A model generated the notes under the pieces. The model did not search any database, was not told the origin of the DNA, and saw only the letters and a program-made list of their open reading frames with translations. Of a DNA stretch of 64,000 bases, positions 40,286-49,929 are shown piece after piece. Positions within the stretch are counted from its first letter, which is position 1; the number at the start of each line of letters is the position of its first letter. Location of the stretch: the NCBI GenBank assembly GCA_023664605.1, contig JAMPFF010000002.1, positions 62,001 through 126,000 on the forward strand. Reading direction: 5' to 3'. Source of the DNA: Clostridium sp. (lineage in GTDB: Bacteria; Bacillota; Clostridia; Lachnospirales; Lachnospiraceae). The position numbers and the translations under genes were made by a program.

Positions 40286-42079
40286 ATGGGCAAAGAATGG
40301 GCTAAAGTTAAAGACGCATTTCATAAACTGAATTTTATATTATCGAAAGAACAGAAAGGATATAGCATATTGGTTTTTTGCATGTCTATAGTTTCTGCGG
40401 TATTTGAGATGTTTGGTATCTCTATTTTAATACCGTTAATGGATTTGTTTTTAAAACCGGACGAACTTATGCAGCAGCCATATGTTGCATCTTTGGCTCA
40501 AATCTTTCATTTGCAGGATACGAGAGATATTATTTTATTCATATGCGTTATTATCATAATATTCTACTTGATAAAAAATGCATATGCGGCTTTTTATACA
40601 TGGGTTTCGGCTAAGTTTTCAGCTAAAATTATGCGGGAGTTAGCAATACGTACTTTATCTGCTTATATGCAGCAGGGCTATAGCTTTTTTGTGGAAAATA
40701 ACAGTGCGCGTTTGTTAAGAGGTTTAGGTGGGGATATATCCAGTGTATATGCCATTGTGACACAGTTATTTAGCCTTTTCAATAAATGCTTGACAATGTT
40801 ATTCATTACAGTGTTGATTATTTCAGTTACGCCGACGTTAGCGTTTTTCCTGCTCTCTCTTGTTATTATTTGTTTTGTTGTGACACAGGTTATTTTTAGG
40901 AAACCTTTACAGAAATGTGGGAAACTTGCAAGAGAATATAGCTATAAGTGCAGCCAGGCATCCTTGGAAGCGATTCAAGGAAGTAAAGAAGTTCTGGCTA
41001 TGAACCGACAGCATTATTTTGTAAAACGCTATGAAGAATGTATGATAGAATCGAACAAAAATGGTGTTAAGATAACAATGAGTCAGACCACTCCTGCACA
41101 TATCATAGAGGCAATCTGTATTACAGGACTGATGGCGGCGATTGCCCTGCAGATAATGAGATCCGGTAATACGGTTGAATTATTAAGTCAGCTGGCGATT
41201 TTAGCGGTTGCAGCATTTAGAATATTGCCCACTTTGGGAGGAATTTTGAGTTCTGTAAATGTCTTTGTGGCTAATGCGCCTGCATTATCAGCAGAGTATG
41301 ATACATTATATATGGTAAAAGACTTAGAGAAAATCAGTGATGGCAGTATAAAGACAGAAAAAGAAAGAGAAATATATTCCAAGAACTTTGAAAGGGAATT
41401 GACAATATCGCATCTTACCTTTTCCTATGATGCCAGAGACCTGACAGTTCTTGATGATGTAAATATGACAATAAAGAAAGGTACATCTGTTGCATTTATT
41501 GGCAGTTCCGGCGCAGGGAAGACAACTTTGGCGGATATCATTTTGGCATTGTTAAAGCCTAAGAGCGGACAAATATTAATGGATGGGGTTGATATAGAAG
41601 ATTTGGGGGGAAGATGGCATCAGATTATAGGGTATGTTCCACAATCCATATATATGACAGATGCTTCTATCCGCAGAAATATAGCCTTTGGTATAGATGA
41701 AGCGGAAATTGATGACGAAAGAGTATGGAAAGCGCTGGAAATGGCACAGATGAAAGATTTTGTTATGGATTTGAGAGCGGGATTGGATACGATAGTCGGA
41801 GAATGGGGGGTACAGTTTTCCGGCGGGCAAAGGCAGCGTATAGCGATAGCAAGGGCGTTATATAGCAATCCGGATATTTTGATATTGGATGAGGCAACAG
41901 CGGCGTTGGATACGGAAACAGAGACGGCAGTTATGGAGTCAATCGATGCTTTACAGGGTATTAAGACATTGATTATTGTGGCGCATAGATTGACCACAAT
42001 TAGAAACTGTGATGTGATATATGAAATCAAGGATGGTAAGGCGATAGAAAGGAAAAAGGAAGAGATTTTCTCGAATTGA
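40286..42079 (+). CDS. Second PglK-like ABC exporter
   Basis: A 597-residue half-transporter with six membrane segments in the first 330 residues and an intact nucleotide-binding domain: Walker A GSSGAGKTT (about 406-414), signature FSGGQRQR, Walker B ILILDEATAALD, and H-loop IVAHRLTTI. It is recognisably homologous to the exporter at 14453 along the whole length (for example AFIG-SGAGKTT, NIAFG, GLDTIVG, HRLTTIRN), but much more A+T-rich, so the two copies probably came from different sources rather than a recent duplication. AAAAGGGAGA is six bases before the ATG. Likely role: flipping of a lipid-linked glycan. Confidence 0.88.
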   Translation: MGKEWAKVKDAFHKLNFILSKEQKGYSILVFCMSIVSAVFEMFGISILIPLMDLFLKPDELMQQPYVASLAQIFHLQDTRDIILFICVIIIIFYLIKNAYAAFYTWVSAKFSAKIMRELAIRTLSAYMQQGYSFFVENNSARLLRGLGGDISSVYAIVTQLFSLFNKCLTMLFITVLIISVTPTLAFFLLSLVIICFVVTQVIFRKPLQKCGKLAREYSYKCSQASLEAIQGSKEVLAMNRQHYFVKRYEECMIESNKNGVKITMSQTTPAHIIEAICITGLMAAIALQIMRSGNTVELLSQLAILAVAAFRILPTLGGILSSVNVFVANAPALSAEYDTLYMVKDLEKISDGSIKTEKEREIYSKNFERELTISHLTFSYDARDLTVLDDVNMTIKKGTSVAFIGSSGAGKTTLADIILALLKPKSGQILMDGVDIEDLGGRWHQIIGYVPQSIYMTDASIRRNIAFGIDEAEIDDERVWKALEMAQMKDFVMDLRAGLDTIVGEWGVQFSGGQRQRIAIARALYSNPDILILDEATAALDTETETAVMESIDALQGIKTLIIVAHRLTTIRNCDVIYEIKDGKAIERKKEEIFSN

Positions 42080-42101
42080 GAAAAGCGGAGGTTGATTTAT
42101 T

Positions 42102-43106
42102 ATGGTTTCGGTCATTATTTCAGTATATAATATGGCGCCATATATTGAACGATGTGTTGCTTCGATTCAACAGCAGACATACTCGGATTTGGAAATAATC
42201 ACAGTCGATGATGGTTCAACAGATAATTCCGGCAGTATATGCGAAAGGTTAGCACAGGCAGATAAAAGGATTGTTGTTGTGCATAAAAAAAATGGAGGAA
42301 ATGCCAGTGCAAGAAATGCGGGCGTTAACGTGGCAAAAGGCGATTTTCTTTCATTTATAGATGCAGATGATTATATAGAAAACAATATGTATGAAGATAT
42401 GCTGGCGGAAATGAGAGATGAAGGAGTTTCTATTGTATGCTGTGGAATGGTATCAACAGATATTGATGGACAAGACTATATTCAAGTAAGCAAAGAGAAA
42501 AAAATATTCTCCAAAGAAGAGGCACTATATGATATTTTTGCCCGACAAGGAAATGTTTCCATGTCGGCTTGTAATAAATTATTTCGGCGGAATTTATTTG
42601 ATAAAGGTTTGCGGTTTAACAATAATGTTATTCATGAAGATACTGAGGCAATGCCGCGTTTTTTGGATGCTTCAGAACGGATAGTAGTAATCAATAAAGC
42701 ATTTTATCATTATATAAAGAGAGAGAAATCGGCCAGTACATCAAAACATTTTAATTTGAGAGGATATCATATATTAGACTCAATGAGAGAATATGAAAAA
42801 ATGTGCAAAAAGAAGTATCCTGCCATATTGCCGTATTTTTGTTATCACGAGATGGCTACTACCCATGGAATGCTTATGAATCTGGCGAGCTGTGTTGACT
42901 CTAAACATTATATCAGGCAGGAGCTTTCCTTAAGATATCGGTTAATAAAAGCGGTTTTAAAATGTATGAAGTGGAAGGGCATCAGAGAAGTATATCAGGA
43001 GCAAATGAAGGTAATGCTGGTTAGAGCCGTTTTGGGAGTGCATTTAACGGAACTGGTGGTGGAGATACGTAATAGCAAATTAAACGTGCATAAGGAAAAG
43101 CGATGA
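42102..43106 (+). CDS. Glycosyltransferase family 2
   Basis: A 334-residue GT-A enzyme. MVSVIISVYNMAPYIERCV opens the domain, VDDGSTDNS (from residue 35) binds the nucleotide, NGGNASARNAGV is the usual connecting motif and DADD at 87-90 is the metal site. NVIHEDTEAMPRFLDASERI carries the acceptor-side ED pair. This is the common capsule GT2 type, close in layout to the one at 1552. GGAGG lies 11 bases before the ATG, and the next gene starts one base after the stop. Confidence 0.88.
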   Translation: MVSVIISVYNMAPYIERCVASIQQQTYSDLEIITVDDGSTDNSGSICERLAQADKRIVVVHKKNGGNASARNAGVNVAKGDFLSFIDADDYIENNMYEDMLAEMRDEGVSIVCCGMVSTDIDGQDYIQVSKEKKIFSKEEALYDIFARQGNVSMSACNKLFRRNLFDKGLRFNNNVIHEDTEAMPRFLDASERIVVINKAFYHYIKREKSASTSKHFNLRGYHILDSMREYEKMCKKKYPAILPYFCYHEMATTHGMLMNLASCVDSKHYIRQELSLRYRLIKAVLKCMKWKGIREVYQEQMKVMLVRAVLGVHLTELVVEIRNSKLNVHKEKR

Positions 43107-43107
43107 C

Positions 43108-44439
43108 ATGAAAGATATTTTTAGGAAAAGTATTTTATGTTTGCAAGAAGAAGGATTTACCGGATTAATAAAGGGAATATGGAATTGGATTCCACAGTAT
43201 ATTAGCTGGAAAAGAATTATAATTCGAGGATGGCTATACAGTCATAGTATGTACTTCCTATATAAGGGCATGAAAGAAAGAGGAGAAGTGGATTCATTTA
43301 CTAAATTTAAACAAATAAGGGGGGGGATGGAATATTCTCAGAGGCATGGACAGACTTGTTATATTTTAAATAGTGGGGAAAAAATTGAGGTGGTGCTGCC
43401 TAAATCTTTTGAGGGTAGAGAAAATATTGAAAAGTCTATTTTTGATGCTCCGCCCATTTATCTTGCGGAATTTAGAAATGTTGATGCATATGGAGAAAGC
43501 GATTTTTTCTCAATAGGAGATATAGGATTTTCTGATATGTTTTGCAAAGATAGGGGAGAGAACAGATATGATTTAAGAAGTGGAAGCATTATCTTGCATC
43601 AGGCAAGAGGAAAATATTTGGGTATAGCATATAAGAAAACAGATATGATAATAAAAGAAGCAATCAATTTGCTTGGAGCAGCAAATTATAATTATTATCA
43701 TTTTACATTTGAGATTATTTCACGATTGGTGTTTGTAGATGAGTATGAAGAGTATCGCTCCATCCCGATATTAATAGATAATGTAGCTTTGCATATTCCG
43801 CAGATGAAAGAATTGCTTGATAAAATTAATATTTATCATCATCCGGTTATTTCGATTAAGAGGAGACAATGTGTTCATGTTGATAAGATGATATATATTT
43901 CGAAGAATATGTGGATACCATTTAATTTTAAACCTGGAAGTATTTTCCGAACAGAGGATTTTATGATTTCCCGTTCAGCATTTGATAATATTAGAAAGAG
44001 AGTCCTACCAGTACAAAGGAATTGTGAAAATATTGTAAAGAAAAGAATATTTCTTCCACGCCCCGAAAATAAAAGTCAGCGTTTAGCTAATCAGGAGGAA
44101 ATAATGAAAATATTTGCTAATAACGGTTTCCATATTGTATATCCTGAAAAATTGCATTTTGATGAGCAGGTAATGCTTTTTAATGAAGCAGATATTATTG
44201 TAGGAGTAGGCGGCGGGGCTTTGACTAATATAGTATATTGTCATGAAAAAGCGCAAATAGTTGAAATAGCCCTTGAAACATCTCCGATATATGCTTTTTC
44301 TGCTATAGCGAATGCAATACAGGCAGATTTCATCATATTAGGAGCTGACGTTGTTGCTAAAGGGAAATATATTGGTGCAGATACCTGGGTTTTAAATAAG
44401 GATAAATGTAGGCGGTTTATCAATTCCTTGGGTGAATAA
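43108..44439 (+). CDS. Glycosyltransferase family 61 (DUF563)
   Basis: A 443-residue protein. AANYNYYHFTFEIISRLVFVDEY matches the N..H..E..prl block of DUF563. RLANQEEIMKIFANNGFHIVYPEKLHFDEQVMLFNEADIIVGVGGGALTNIVYC is the family's C-terminal signature, although here GVGGGALTN replaces the common GxHGAxLTN, so the histidine is missing. GT61 enzymes add xylose, arabinose or GlcNAc in eukaryotes; bacterial members occur in capsule clusters. The gene is A+T-rich. Whether the His loss affects activity is open. Confidence 0.82.
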   Translation: MKDIFRKSILCLQEEGFTGLIKGIWNWIPQYISWKRIIIRGWLYSHSMYFLYKGMKERGEVDSFTKFKQIRGGMEYSQRHGQTCYILNSGEKIEVVLPKSFEGRENIEKSIFDAPPIYLAEFRNVDAYGESDFFSIGDIGFSDMFCKDRGENRYDLRSGSIILHQARGKYLGIAYKKTDMIIKEAINLLGAANYNYYHFTFEIISRLVFVDEYEEYRSIPILIDNVALHIPQMKELLDKINIYHHPVISIKRRQCVHVDKMIYISKNMWIPFNFKPGSIFRTEDFMISRSAFDNIRKRVLPVQRNCENIVKKRIFLPRPENKSQRLANQEEIMKIFANNGFHIVYPEKLHFDEQVMLFNEADIIVGVGGGALTNIVYCHEKAQIVEIALETSPIYAFSAIANAIQADFIILGADVVAKGKYIGADTWVLNKDKCRRFINSLGE

Positions 44440-44462
44440 TGTGGTAAGGCGAGGCAGTTATA

Positions 44463-45491
44463 ATGAATTATCAGAATATGGAATATGAAATTGTAAAATT
44501 TCAGAAAGATTATGAAGAAGAATGGGATAATTTTATTTATTATGAATCTTGTAACGGTACTTTTTTGCAAACAAGAGAGTTTCTTAACTACCATGAAGCT
44601 GGAAAGTATCAGGACTGCTCGCTTTTATTTTATAGAAAAAATAAGCTGGCAGCCGTTTGTCCGGCTTGTGAAAAAAATGAAAATGGAGAAAAAATATTTA
44701 TATCACATGCAGGAAGCACATATGGTGGAATTATTGTATCTACAGATATATTACGGATTGAAAAAATATTAACATTACTTACGGAAATGGAGGAGTATCT
44801 TCAGGAGCTTGGCTTTATAAAGTGTATTCTAAAGCAGACAAATTCGCTGATGGCAGCGAAGTCATCGGAATTGATAGAATATTGCTTGTATTATAAAAAA
44901 TATACGGAATATAAAGAATTAAATCTCTATATTGATTTTGACAAATATAATAAAGAAAATATTACAGAGAATTTTGCTAAATTGCGAAAGAGACTTGTTA
45001 AAAAATGTATTAATGCCGAAATGAATATCAGAGAATTGTCTGGAGAAATGGATATTCAAAGATTTCATGATATATTAAGTGATAACTTACAAAAATATAG
45101 TTTGAAACCATATCATACAGTAGCGGATTTACTTGATTTAAAAAAGAGATTTCCTGATAATATTGAGTTTTGGGGCTGCATTTATGAAAATAAAATTGTT
45201 GCAGTATCTATGGTTTTCATTTTTGAAAAGGGAAAATGCGCTCATACGCAATACTTGGCGGCGGATTCACAGTATAATGAATGGAGTCCGATGACTTACA
45301 TTTATTATAAAATGATAGATATCTACAAGGACAGGAATATGCAGTATCTTTCGTGGGGAATCACAACAGAACATTTGGGGCTTGAAATTAACAATAATCT
45401 GACAAATACAAAAGAGGAATATGGAAGTTCCCATAATATAACAAGAATATATGAAAAGATATTAGAACCGTATAGAAAAGGTATTGTGTAA
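44463..45491 (+). CDS. FemAB/GNAT-like acyl or aminoacyl transferase
   Basis: A 342-residue protein with the layout of two GNAT folds. It has NGTFLQTREFLNYHEAG, LLFYRKNKLAAVCPACEK, SHAGSTYGGII and, in the C-terminal fold, EFWGCIYENKIVAVSMVFIFEKGKCAHTQYLAADSQYNEWSPMTYIYYKMID. This is the pattern of BioF2-like/FemAB proteins, which transfer aminoacyl groups from tRNA or acyl groups from CoA. In a glycan cluster it may attach an amino acid or acyl group to an amino sugar. It is soluble, A+T-rich and follows the GT61 gene by 23 bases. The substrate is unknown. Confidence 0.72.
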   Translation: MNYQNMEYEIVKFQKDYEEEWDNFIYYESCNGTFLQTREFLNYHEAGKYQDCSLLFYRKNKLAAVCPACEKNENGEKIFISHAGSTYGGIIVSTDILRIEKILTLLTEMEEYLQELGFIKCILKQTNSLMAAKSSELIEYCLYYKKYTEYKELNLYIDFDKYNKENITENFAKLRKRLVKKCINAEMNIRELSGEMDIQRFHDILSDNLQKYSLKPYHTVADLLDLKKRFPDNIEFWGCIYENKIVAVSMVFIFEKGKCAHTQYLAADSQYNEWSPMTYIYYKMIDIYKDRNMQYLSWGITTEHLGLEINNNLTNTKEEYGSSHNITRIYEKILEPYRKGIV

Positions 45492-45508
45492 ATGAGGGAA
45501 AGCTGAAT

Positions 45509-46258
45509 ATGAGAGATATACGCGATTATGAAATAAAATATAAAGAAGAACCATGTGAAAAATATCAGGTTCAATATCGTAGAAAAAAGATTTTAGAGTT
45601 GATACGTTCCTGTAAACATGATGCAGTACTTGAGATTGGCTGTGGGTTGGAACCGTTATTTGAATTTTTCTCGGATTATCAGAAGATGGTTATTGTGGAG
45701 CCGGGAGAACAATTTGTTCTTAATGCAAAAAGAAAAGCAGAAGGTTTAAATCGTGATATTACCTGTATACAGGGATTTTTTGAAGATGCGGTGGAACAAG
45801 TGAAAGCAGCAGGAATAACTTTTGATTTTGTTATTTTAAGCAGCCTTTTACATGAAGTAGAAGAACCGGAACGGCTTTTACAGGCAATCTATGATGTTTG
45901 TGCAGATAATACGGTGGTACATATTAATGTGCCAAACGCTAATTCCCTGCATAGACTGCTGGCGAAAGAAATGGGTATGATAAGCGATGTTCATGAATTA
46001 TCAAATTTGCAAAAGACAATGCAGCGTAACAGAGTATTTGATATGGACAGCTTATGTGATATGGTAGAGAAGTGTAATTTTAAAGTGATACAAAAGGGTA
46101 CATATTTTCCTAAATTGTTAAGTGCAGGGCAAATGGAAAAGATGTTGGCACAGGGTATCGTCACAGAAGATATTTTTGAGGGATTGGATAGGATGATAAA
46201 ATATCTTCCGGAATTGGGGTCGGAAATCTATGTACAAGTGGAAAAGAAGAGGAATTAG
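45509..46258 (+). CDS. Class I SAM-dependent methyltransferase
   Basis: A 249-residue Rossmann methyltransferase. Motif I is VLEIGCGLEPLF (residues about 40-51), followed by an acidic strand end (KMVIVEPGEQF), DFVILSSLLHEVEEPERLL (motif IV/post IV) and NVPNANSLHRLLAKEMG, which resembles methyltransferases acting on glycans or glycosyl precursors. GAGGGA is eight bases before the ATG. It starts a tight group with the GH43-like, ATP-grasp, ThDP and HAD genes (gaps of 2, 10, -4 and -4 bases), so it may methylate a product of that group. O- or C-methylation cannot be decided. Confidence 0.85.
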   Translation: MRDIRDYEIKYKEEPCEKYQVQYRRKKILELIRSCKHDAVLEIGCGLEPLFEFFSDYQKMVIVEPGEQFVLNAKRKAEGLNRDITCIQGFFEDAVEQVKAAGITFDFVILSSLLHEVEEPERLLQAIYDVCADNTVVHINVPNANSLHRLLAKEMGMISDVHELSNLQKTMQRNRVFDMDSLCDMVEKCNFKVIQKGTYFPKLLSAGQMEKMLAQGIVTEDIFEGLDRMIKYLPELGSEIYVQVEKKRN

Positions 46259-46260
46259 AA

Positions 46261-47196
46261 ATGGTATTTCAAAAAAAGGGTAAGATATGTGATAAAGAAA
46301 CATTTAAGGATATACCGTGGTATTCAAAAAATATAATGAAACCTGTGGCATACTATATGGAGAGTGAAAAGATACTGCGCCTTTATGTAACGCTATGTGA
46401 TGCCGAAAATATAGGTCGAATAGGATATCTTGATTTAAATCCTGAGAATCCTCAAGAAATTCTGGACTATAGCAGAATACCATGTATTGATATAGGAAAA
46501 AACGGAGAGTTTGATAGCCATGGATGTGTTTCTGCATGTATTTATGAAGAAGATGGACTAATGTATATGTATTATTCAGGATATAGTGTTAGTGTAGATG
46601 TACCTTATGTAATACAGTCGGGATGCGCCGTATGTGTTGATGATGATAGGGAAGTATTTAAGAAACTGAATCATGGTGAAGCTATATTACAACTTACATC
46701 AAGTGAAAAATATTTGAGAAGTAATCCATACATATTAAAAAGAGATAAACAATATGCTTTGTGGTATGTGGGAGGAGATGATTGGACAGCTACTGATAAA
46801 GGAACTAAACCTTTATATAATATAAAATATATCCAGTCAAAAAATAAATTACAGTGGAATTCACAAACAGTAGAAATTGCATTAGATGTACTAAATAGTG
46901 ATTGCAATGGGGCTTCTATAGGTACTGTCTGGCGGGATGGTACAGATTATAAAATGATATGCTGTATTAGATATCTGATGGATGGGTACAGGCTGGCTTA
47001 TGCCGTTTCTAAAGATGGCATTCACTTTTCATTAGAAAATGACGGTATTCAACTGGTTGGTGAAAACTTAGATTGGGATAAAGAGATGCAGTGTTTTCCA
47101 TGTCTGTTTAAATATAAAGACAAAACATATCTATTTTATACTGGTAATCACTATGGCATAGGCGGCTTGGGATATGCTGAATTAGTAGAAGAATAA
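46261..47196 (+). CDS. GH43/GH32-like five-bladed beta-propeller protein, cytoplasmic
   Basis: A 311-residue protein without signal peptide. Repeated blades contain the aromatic/Asp patterns LRLYVTLCDAENIGRIGYLDLN, GLMYMYYSGYSV, LRSNPYILKRDKQYALWYVGGDDW, RLAYAVSKDGIHF and CFPCLFKYKDKTYLFYTGNHYGIGGLGYAEL. These are typical for five-bladed propeller glycosidases and their relatives. The catalytic acids cannot be assigned safely. A cytoplasmic position and a place inside a biosynthetic operon suggest action on a nucleotide- or lipid-linked sugar, or a transferase-like role, rather than polysaccharide degradation. Confidence 0.72.
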   Translation: MVFQKKGKICDKETFKDIPWYSKNIMKPVAYYMESEKILRLYVTLCDAENIGRIGYLDLNPENPQEILDYSRIPCIDIGKNGEFDSHGCVSACIYEEDGLMYMYYSGYSVSVDVPYVIQSGCAVCVDDDREVFKKLNHGEAILQLTSSEKYLRSNPYILKRDKQYALWYVGGDDWTATDKGTKPLYNIKYIQSKNKLQWNSQTVEIALDVLNSDCNGASIGTVWRDGTDYKMICCIRYLMDGYRLAYAVSKDGIHFSLENDGIQLVGENLDWDKEMQCFPCLFKYKDKTYLFYTGNHYGIGGLGYAELVEE

Positions 47197-47206
47197 GGAG
47201 AACGTT

Positions 47207-48274
47207 ATGTATAAAATAATCATTGCAGGCGCAGGAAGTTCACAGTCTAATGGAGTTATTAATTGTCTGCTTAAGGATAAGGAAGAAAATGAGATTATTG
47301 GCATCGGTTCTGATAAATATGATTTGATGTTGTGCAATGCTCATAAAAAATATCTGATTCCACATTCTACAAAGCCGGATTATAAAGAAACATTATTGAA
47401 AATTCTGGAAAAAGAAAAACCGGATATGATACATTTTAATCATGATGTGGAATTAGCAATAGCATTAAAGTTTGAAGATGAGATTCGTGCAACCGGAGTG
47501 AAAATGCTGGTACCCGATTATGAGACGATTGATACATGTGTATACAAATATAAATCCTGGAAGAAATTTAAAGAGGCCGGTGTGATAGTTCCGGAAAATC
47601 AGATAATACATACGGAAGATGATTTGAGAAACGCTTTTTCGACATTGGCGGATGATGAAGGAAACGTTTGGTTTAGACCTATGATTATTGGCAATGGAGC
47701 CAGAGGAGCAATCAAGACGAATGAGTATGAAGAAGCGAAAGAATGGATTGATAATGCTTCCGGATGGGGAAATTATATGGCTGCCGAGGTTTTACCGGGA
47801 GAAAATGTGACATGGATGGCTATCTGGAATCACGGCGAATTGATAGTGGCACAAGGACGGAAAAGAGGCGCTTGGGCATACAGTGCAATGAGTCCGAATG
47901 GTATTAGCGGTTTAACAAAGATTGGTATAACATATTCATCTGAAGAGCTGGATGGAATTGGAATTAATTGCTGTAAAGCAGTGAGTAAAGTTCCACATGG
48001 TATTTATGGAGTTGATTTGAAGTGTGATAAAAATGGAGTTCCTAATCCTACTGAAATTAATATATCCAGATTTTTTGCTACGGTGGAATTTTTTGCAGAG
48101 GCAGGATTAAACATGCCGGTGATTTTGAAAGACTTATGTCTATATCAAAAAAAGCCTGAACTGGAAAGAATCTGTAACCCGCTTCAAGATAATCTGTTGT
48201 GGATTAGAGGAATGGATGAGCGGCCCGTTTTAACGACAGAAAAAGAAATCGAGAGGAAATTGATAAAGATATGA
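47207..48274 (+). CDS. ATP-grasp ligase
   Basis: A 355-residue ATP-grasp protein. An N-terminal Rossmann-like part (MYKIIIAGAGSSQSNGVINCL, IIGIGSDKYDL) is followed by the ATP-binding KYKSWKKFKEAGVIVPENQI, VWFRPMIIGNGARGAIK (glycine-rich loop) and the metal-binding NPTEINISRFFAT. It resembles CarB-like and PylC-like ATP-grasp enzymes, which join a carboxylate to an amine through an acylphosphate. The downstream ThDP gene overlaps it by ATGA. In this context it may amidate or acylate a sugar acid or make an amino-acid conjugate. The substrate is unknown. Confidence 0.82.
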   Translation: MYKIIIAGAGSSQSNGVINCLLKDKEENEIIGIGSDKYDLMLCNAHKKYLIPHSTKPDYKETLLKILEKEKPDMIHFNHDVELAIALKFEDEIRATGVKMLVPDYETIDTCVYKYKSWKKFKEAGVIVPENQIIHTEDDLRNAFSTLADDEGNVWFRPMIIGNGARGAIKTNEYEEAKEWIDNASGWGNYMAAEVLPGENVTWMAIWNHGELIVAQGRKRGAWAYSAMSPNGISGLTKIGITYSSEELDGIGINCCKAVSKVPHGIYGVDLKCDKNGVPNPTEINISRFFATVEFFAEAGLNMPVILKDLCLYQKKPELERICNPLQDNLLWIRGMDERPVLTTEKEIERKLIKI

Positions 48275-49929
48275 CAGGCGCGGATTATATTGTCAATTTA
48301 TTGCTCAGAAAAGGTATTACAGAGGTATATGGATATCCTGGAAGTGCGATGATGAAGCTTATGGATACAATGATACAATCTGAAAAAATATCTTTTAGAC
48401 AGAATTATCATGAACAGGCATGTGCTTTTGCTGCGGACGGATATGCGCGAACAACTGGAGAAATGAGTGTGTTATTAGTTACATCTGGCCCTGGTGCAAT
48501 TAATGCGTTGGCAGGAATTGCAGATGCTTATTGTGATTCGATTCCTATGCTTTGTATTACGGGACAGGATAATACATCTTATGTCCTCAGAAATGGCCAA
48601 ACACGTCAAAAAGGGTTTCAGGATTTGAATATTGCATCTATAGCTGCACCAATTACCAAATACAGTGTAATGATTACTTCTATAGAAAATCTTGCATATG
48701 AAATGGAGAAAGCAATTACAATTGCTAATACTGGAAGGAAAGGTCCGGTTCTTGTAGATATTCCACTGGACATACAGTTTGCATTAATGCCCGATGTTTT
48801 GAGGCATTATGAAGACAAATGCAATATAAATAGTGAAGTAAAGAGTAACGATATAGAAAAAAGTCTTGAGATGATAAGACAGGCGACAAGACCGCTTATA
48901 TTAGCAGGTGGAGGTATTCGTTTGTCTGGAGCAGTTGAAGAGTTTCGCACATTTTTAGACAAAACTAAGATACCTATGGTAGCAACTTTAAATGGATTAG
49001 ATTGTGGAAGTGCCGTTTATGGTTTTTCCGGAACGTACGGACATGTATATGCGAATATTGCATTGGCACATACAGATTGTTTACTTGTGTTAGGTGCAAG
49101 GTTAGCGAAACATCAAGTAGGAAAAGAATTAGATAAGTATACGAGTGCCAAGATTATTCACATAGATATTGATGATAATGAGTTAGAGCGTGTTCTAAAG
49201 GGAGTACTTACTATAAAATGCGATATTAAGCAATATCTTCAAGAGGCTAATGCTCGTTTAATGAGTCATGAGTCATTTTCATTTGACAAATGGTGGAAGC
49301 AGCTTGATTTTTGGAAAAGACAGACGGATTTTTTATATCAGGAGAGTGTTATTGAGTATATTAGAGCAATATCTTTAAAGTTATCTACGGAAACAGTAGT
49401 CACAGCAGATGTTGGGCAGAATCAAATGTGGGTTGCTCAAGGTATTTCATTAAAAGGAAATATGCGTTTACTGAATTCAGGCGGTTATGGTTCAATGGGA
49501 TTTTCATTACCGGCGGCTATTGGAGCATCTATTGCTCGAAATAACCAAATGGTAGTAGCATTTATGGGAGATGGCGGATTCCAGATGAACATACAGGAGT
49601 TGCAATATTTAAAATTGAATAATCCTAATATTAAATGCATTATTTTTAATAACAATACCCTAGGTATGATGAAAGATGTGCAAAGACAGTTTTATAACAG
49701 TCATTTCTGTGGAAGTTCGCCTGAATATTATCAATGTGTTAATGTAAGCAACATTGCACAAGCTTATGGGTTAAAGTATTATTTGGTAGATTTAGATTCT
49801 GCATGGGATGATACTTCCTATTTGAATAATAGTGATGCGTGTCTGGTAGAATGTATTATCAGAGATGATGTGAGATTATTAAATAAATATGATGTTCAAA
49901 TGGAGTATGAAAGGTATTGTTCCAGATGA
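48271..49929 (+). CDS. Thiamine-diphosphate enzyme, acetolactate-synthase-like
   Basis: A 552-residue ThDP enzyme with the three-domain order of the AHAS/benzaldehyde-lyase family. The catalytic glutamate is Glu48 in NYHEQACAFAADGYAR, and the ThDP/Mg site is GDGGFQMN (433-440) continuing to FNNNTLG. TSGPGAINALAGIADAYCDSIPMLCITGQ is the family core. No regulatory subunit gene is near, so branched-chain amino-acid synthesis is unlikely. In sugar pathways such enzymes (for example YerE) add a two-carbon unit to a keto sugar or decarboxylate 2-oxo acids. The gene shares ATGA junctions with both neighbours. It is only distantly similar to the second ThDP enzyme at 58201. Confidence 0.88.
   Translation: MTGADYIVNLLLRKGITEVYGYPGSAMMKLMDTMIQSEKISFRQNYHEQACAFAADGYARTTGEMSVLLVTSGPGAINALAGIADAYCDSIPMLCITGQDNTSYVLRNGQTRQKGFQDLNIASIAAPITKYSVMITSIENLAYEMEKAITIANTGRKGPVLVDIPLDIQFALMPDVLRHYEDKCNINSEVKSNDIEKSLEMIRQATRPLILAGGGIRLSGAVEEFRTFLDKTKIPMVATLNGLDCGSAVYGFSGTYGHVYANIALAHTDCLLVLGARLAKHQVGKELDKYTSAKIIHIDIDDNELERVLKGVLTIKCDIKQYLQEANARLMSHESFSFDKWWKQLDFWKRQTDFLYQESVIEYIRAISLKLSTETVVTADVGQNQMWVAQGISLKGNMRLLNSGGYGSMGFSLPAAIGASIARNNQMVVAFMGDGGFQMNIQELQYLKLNNPNIKCIIFNNNTLGMMKDVQRQFYNSHFCGSSPEYYQCVNVSNIAQAYGLKYYLVDLDSAWDDTSYLNNSDACLVECIIRDDVRLLNKYDVQMEYERYCSR

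Noticed and set aside
47207-48274. ATP-grasp protein as carbamoyl-phosphate synthase
   Set aside because: It has only one ATP-grasp unit and about 355 residues, far too short for CarB, with no CarA nearby.
48271-49929. ThDP enzyme as acetolactate synthase for branched-chain amino acids
   Set aside because: No regulatory subunit, ilvC or ilvD nearby, and the gene is coupled to ATP-grasp and HAD genes inside a glycan locus.
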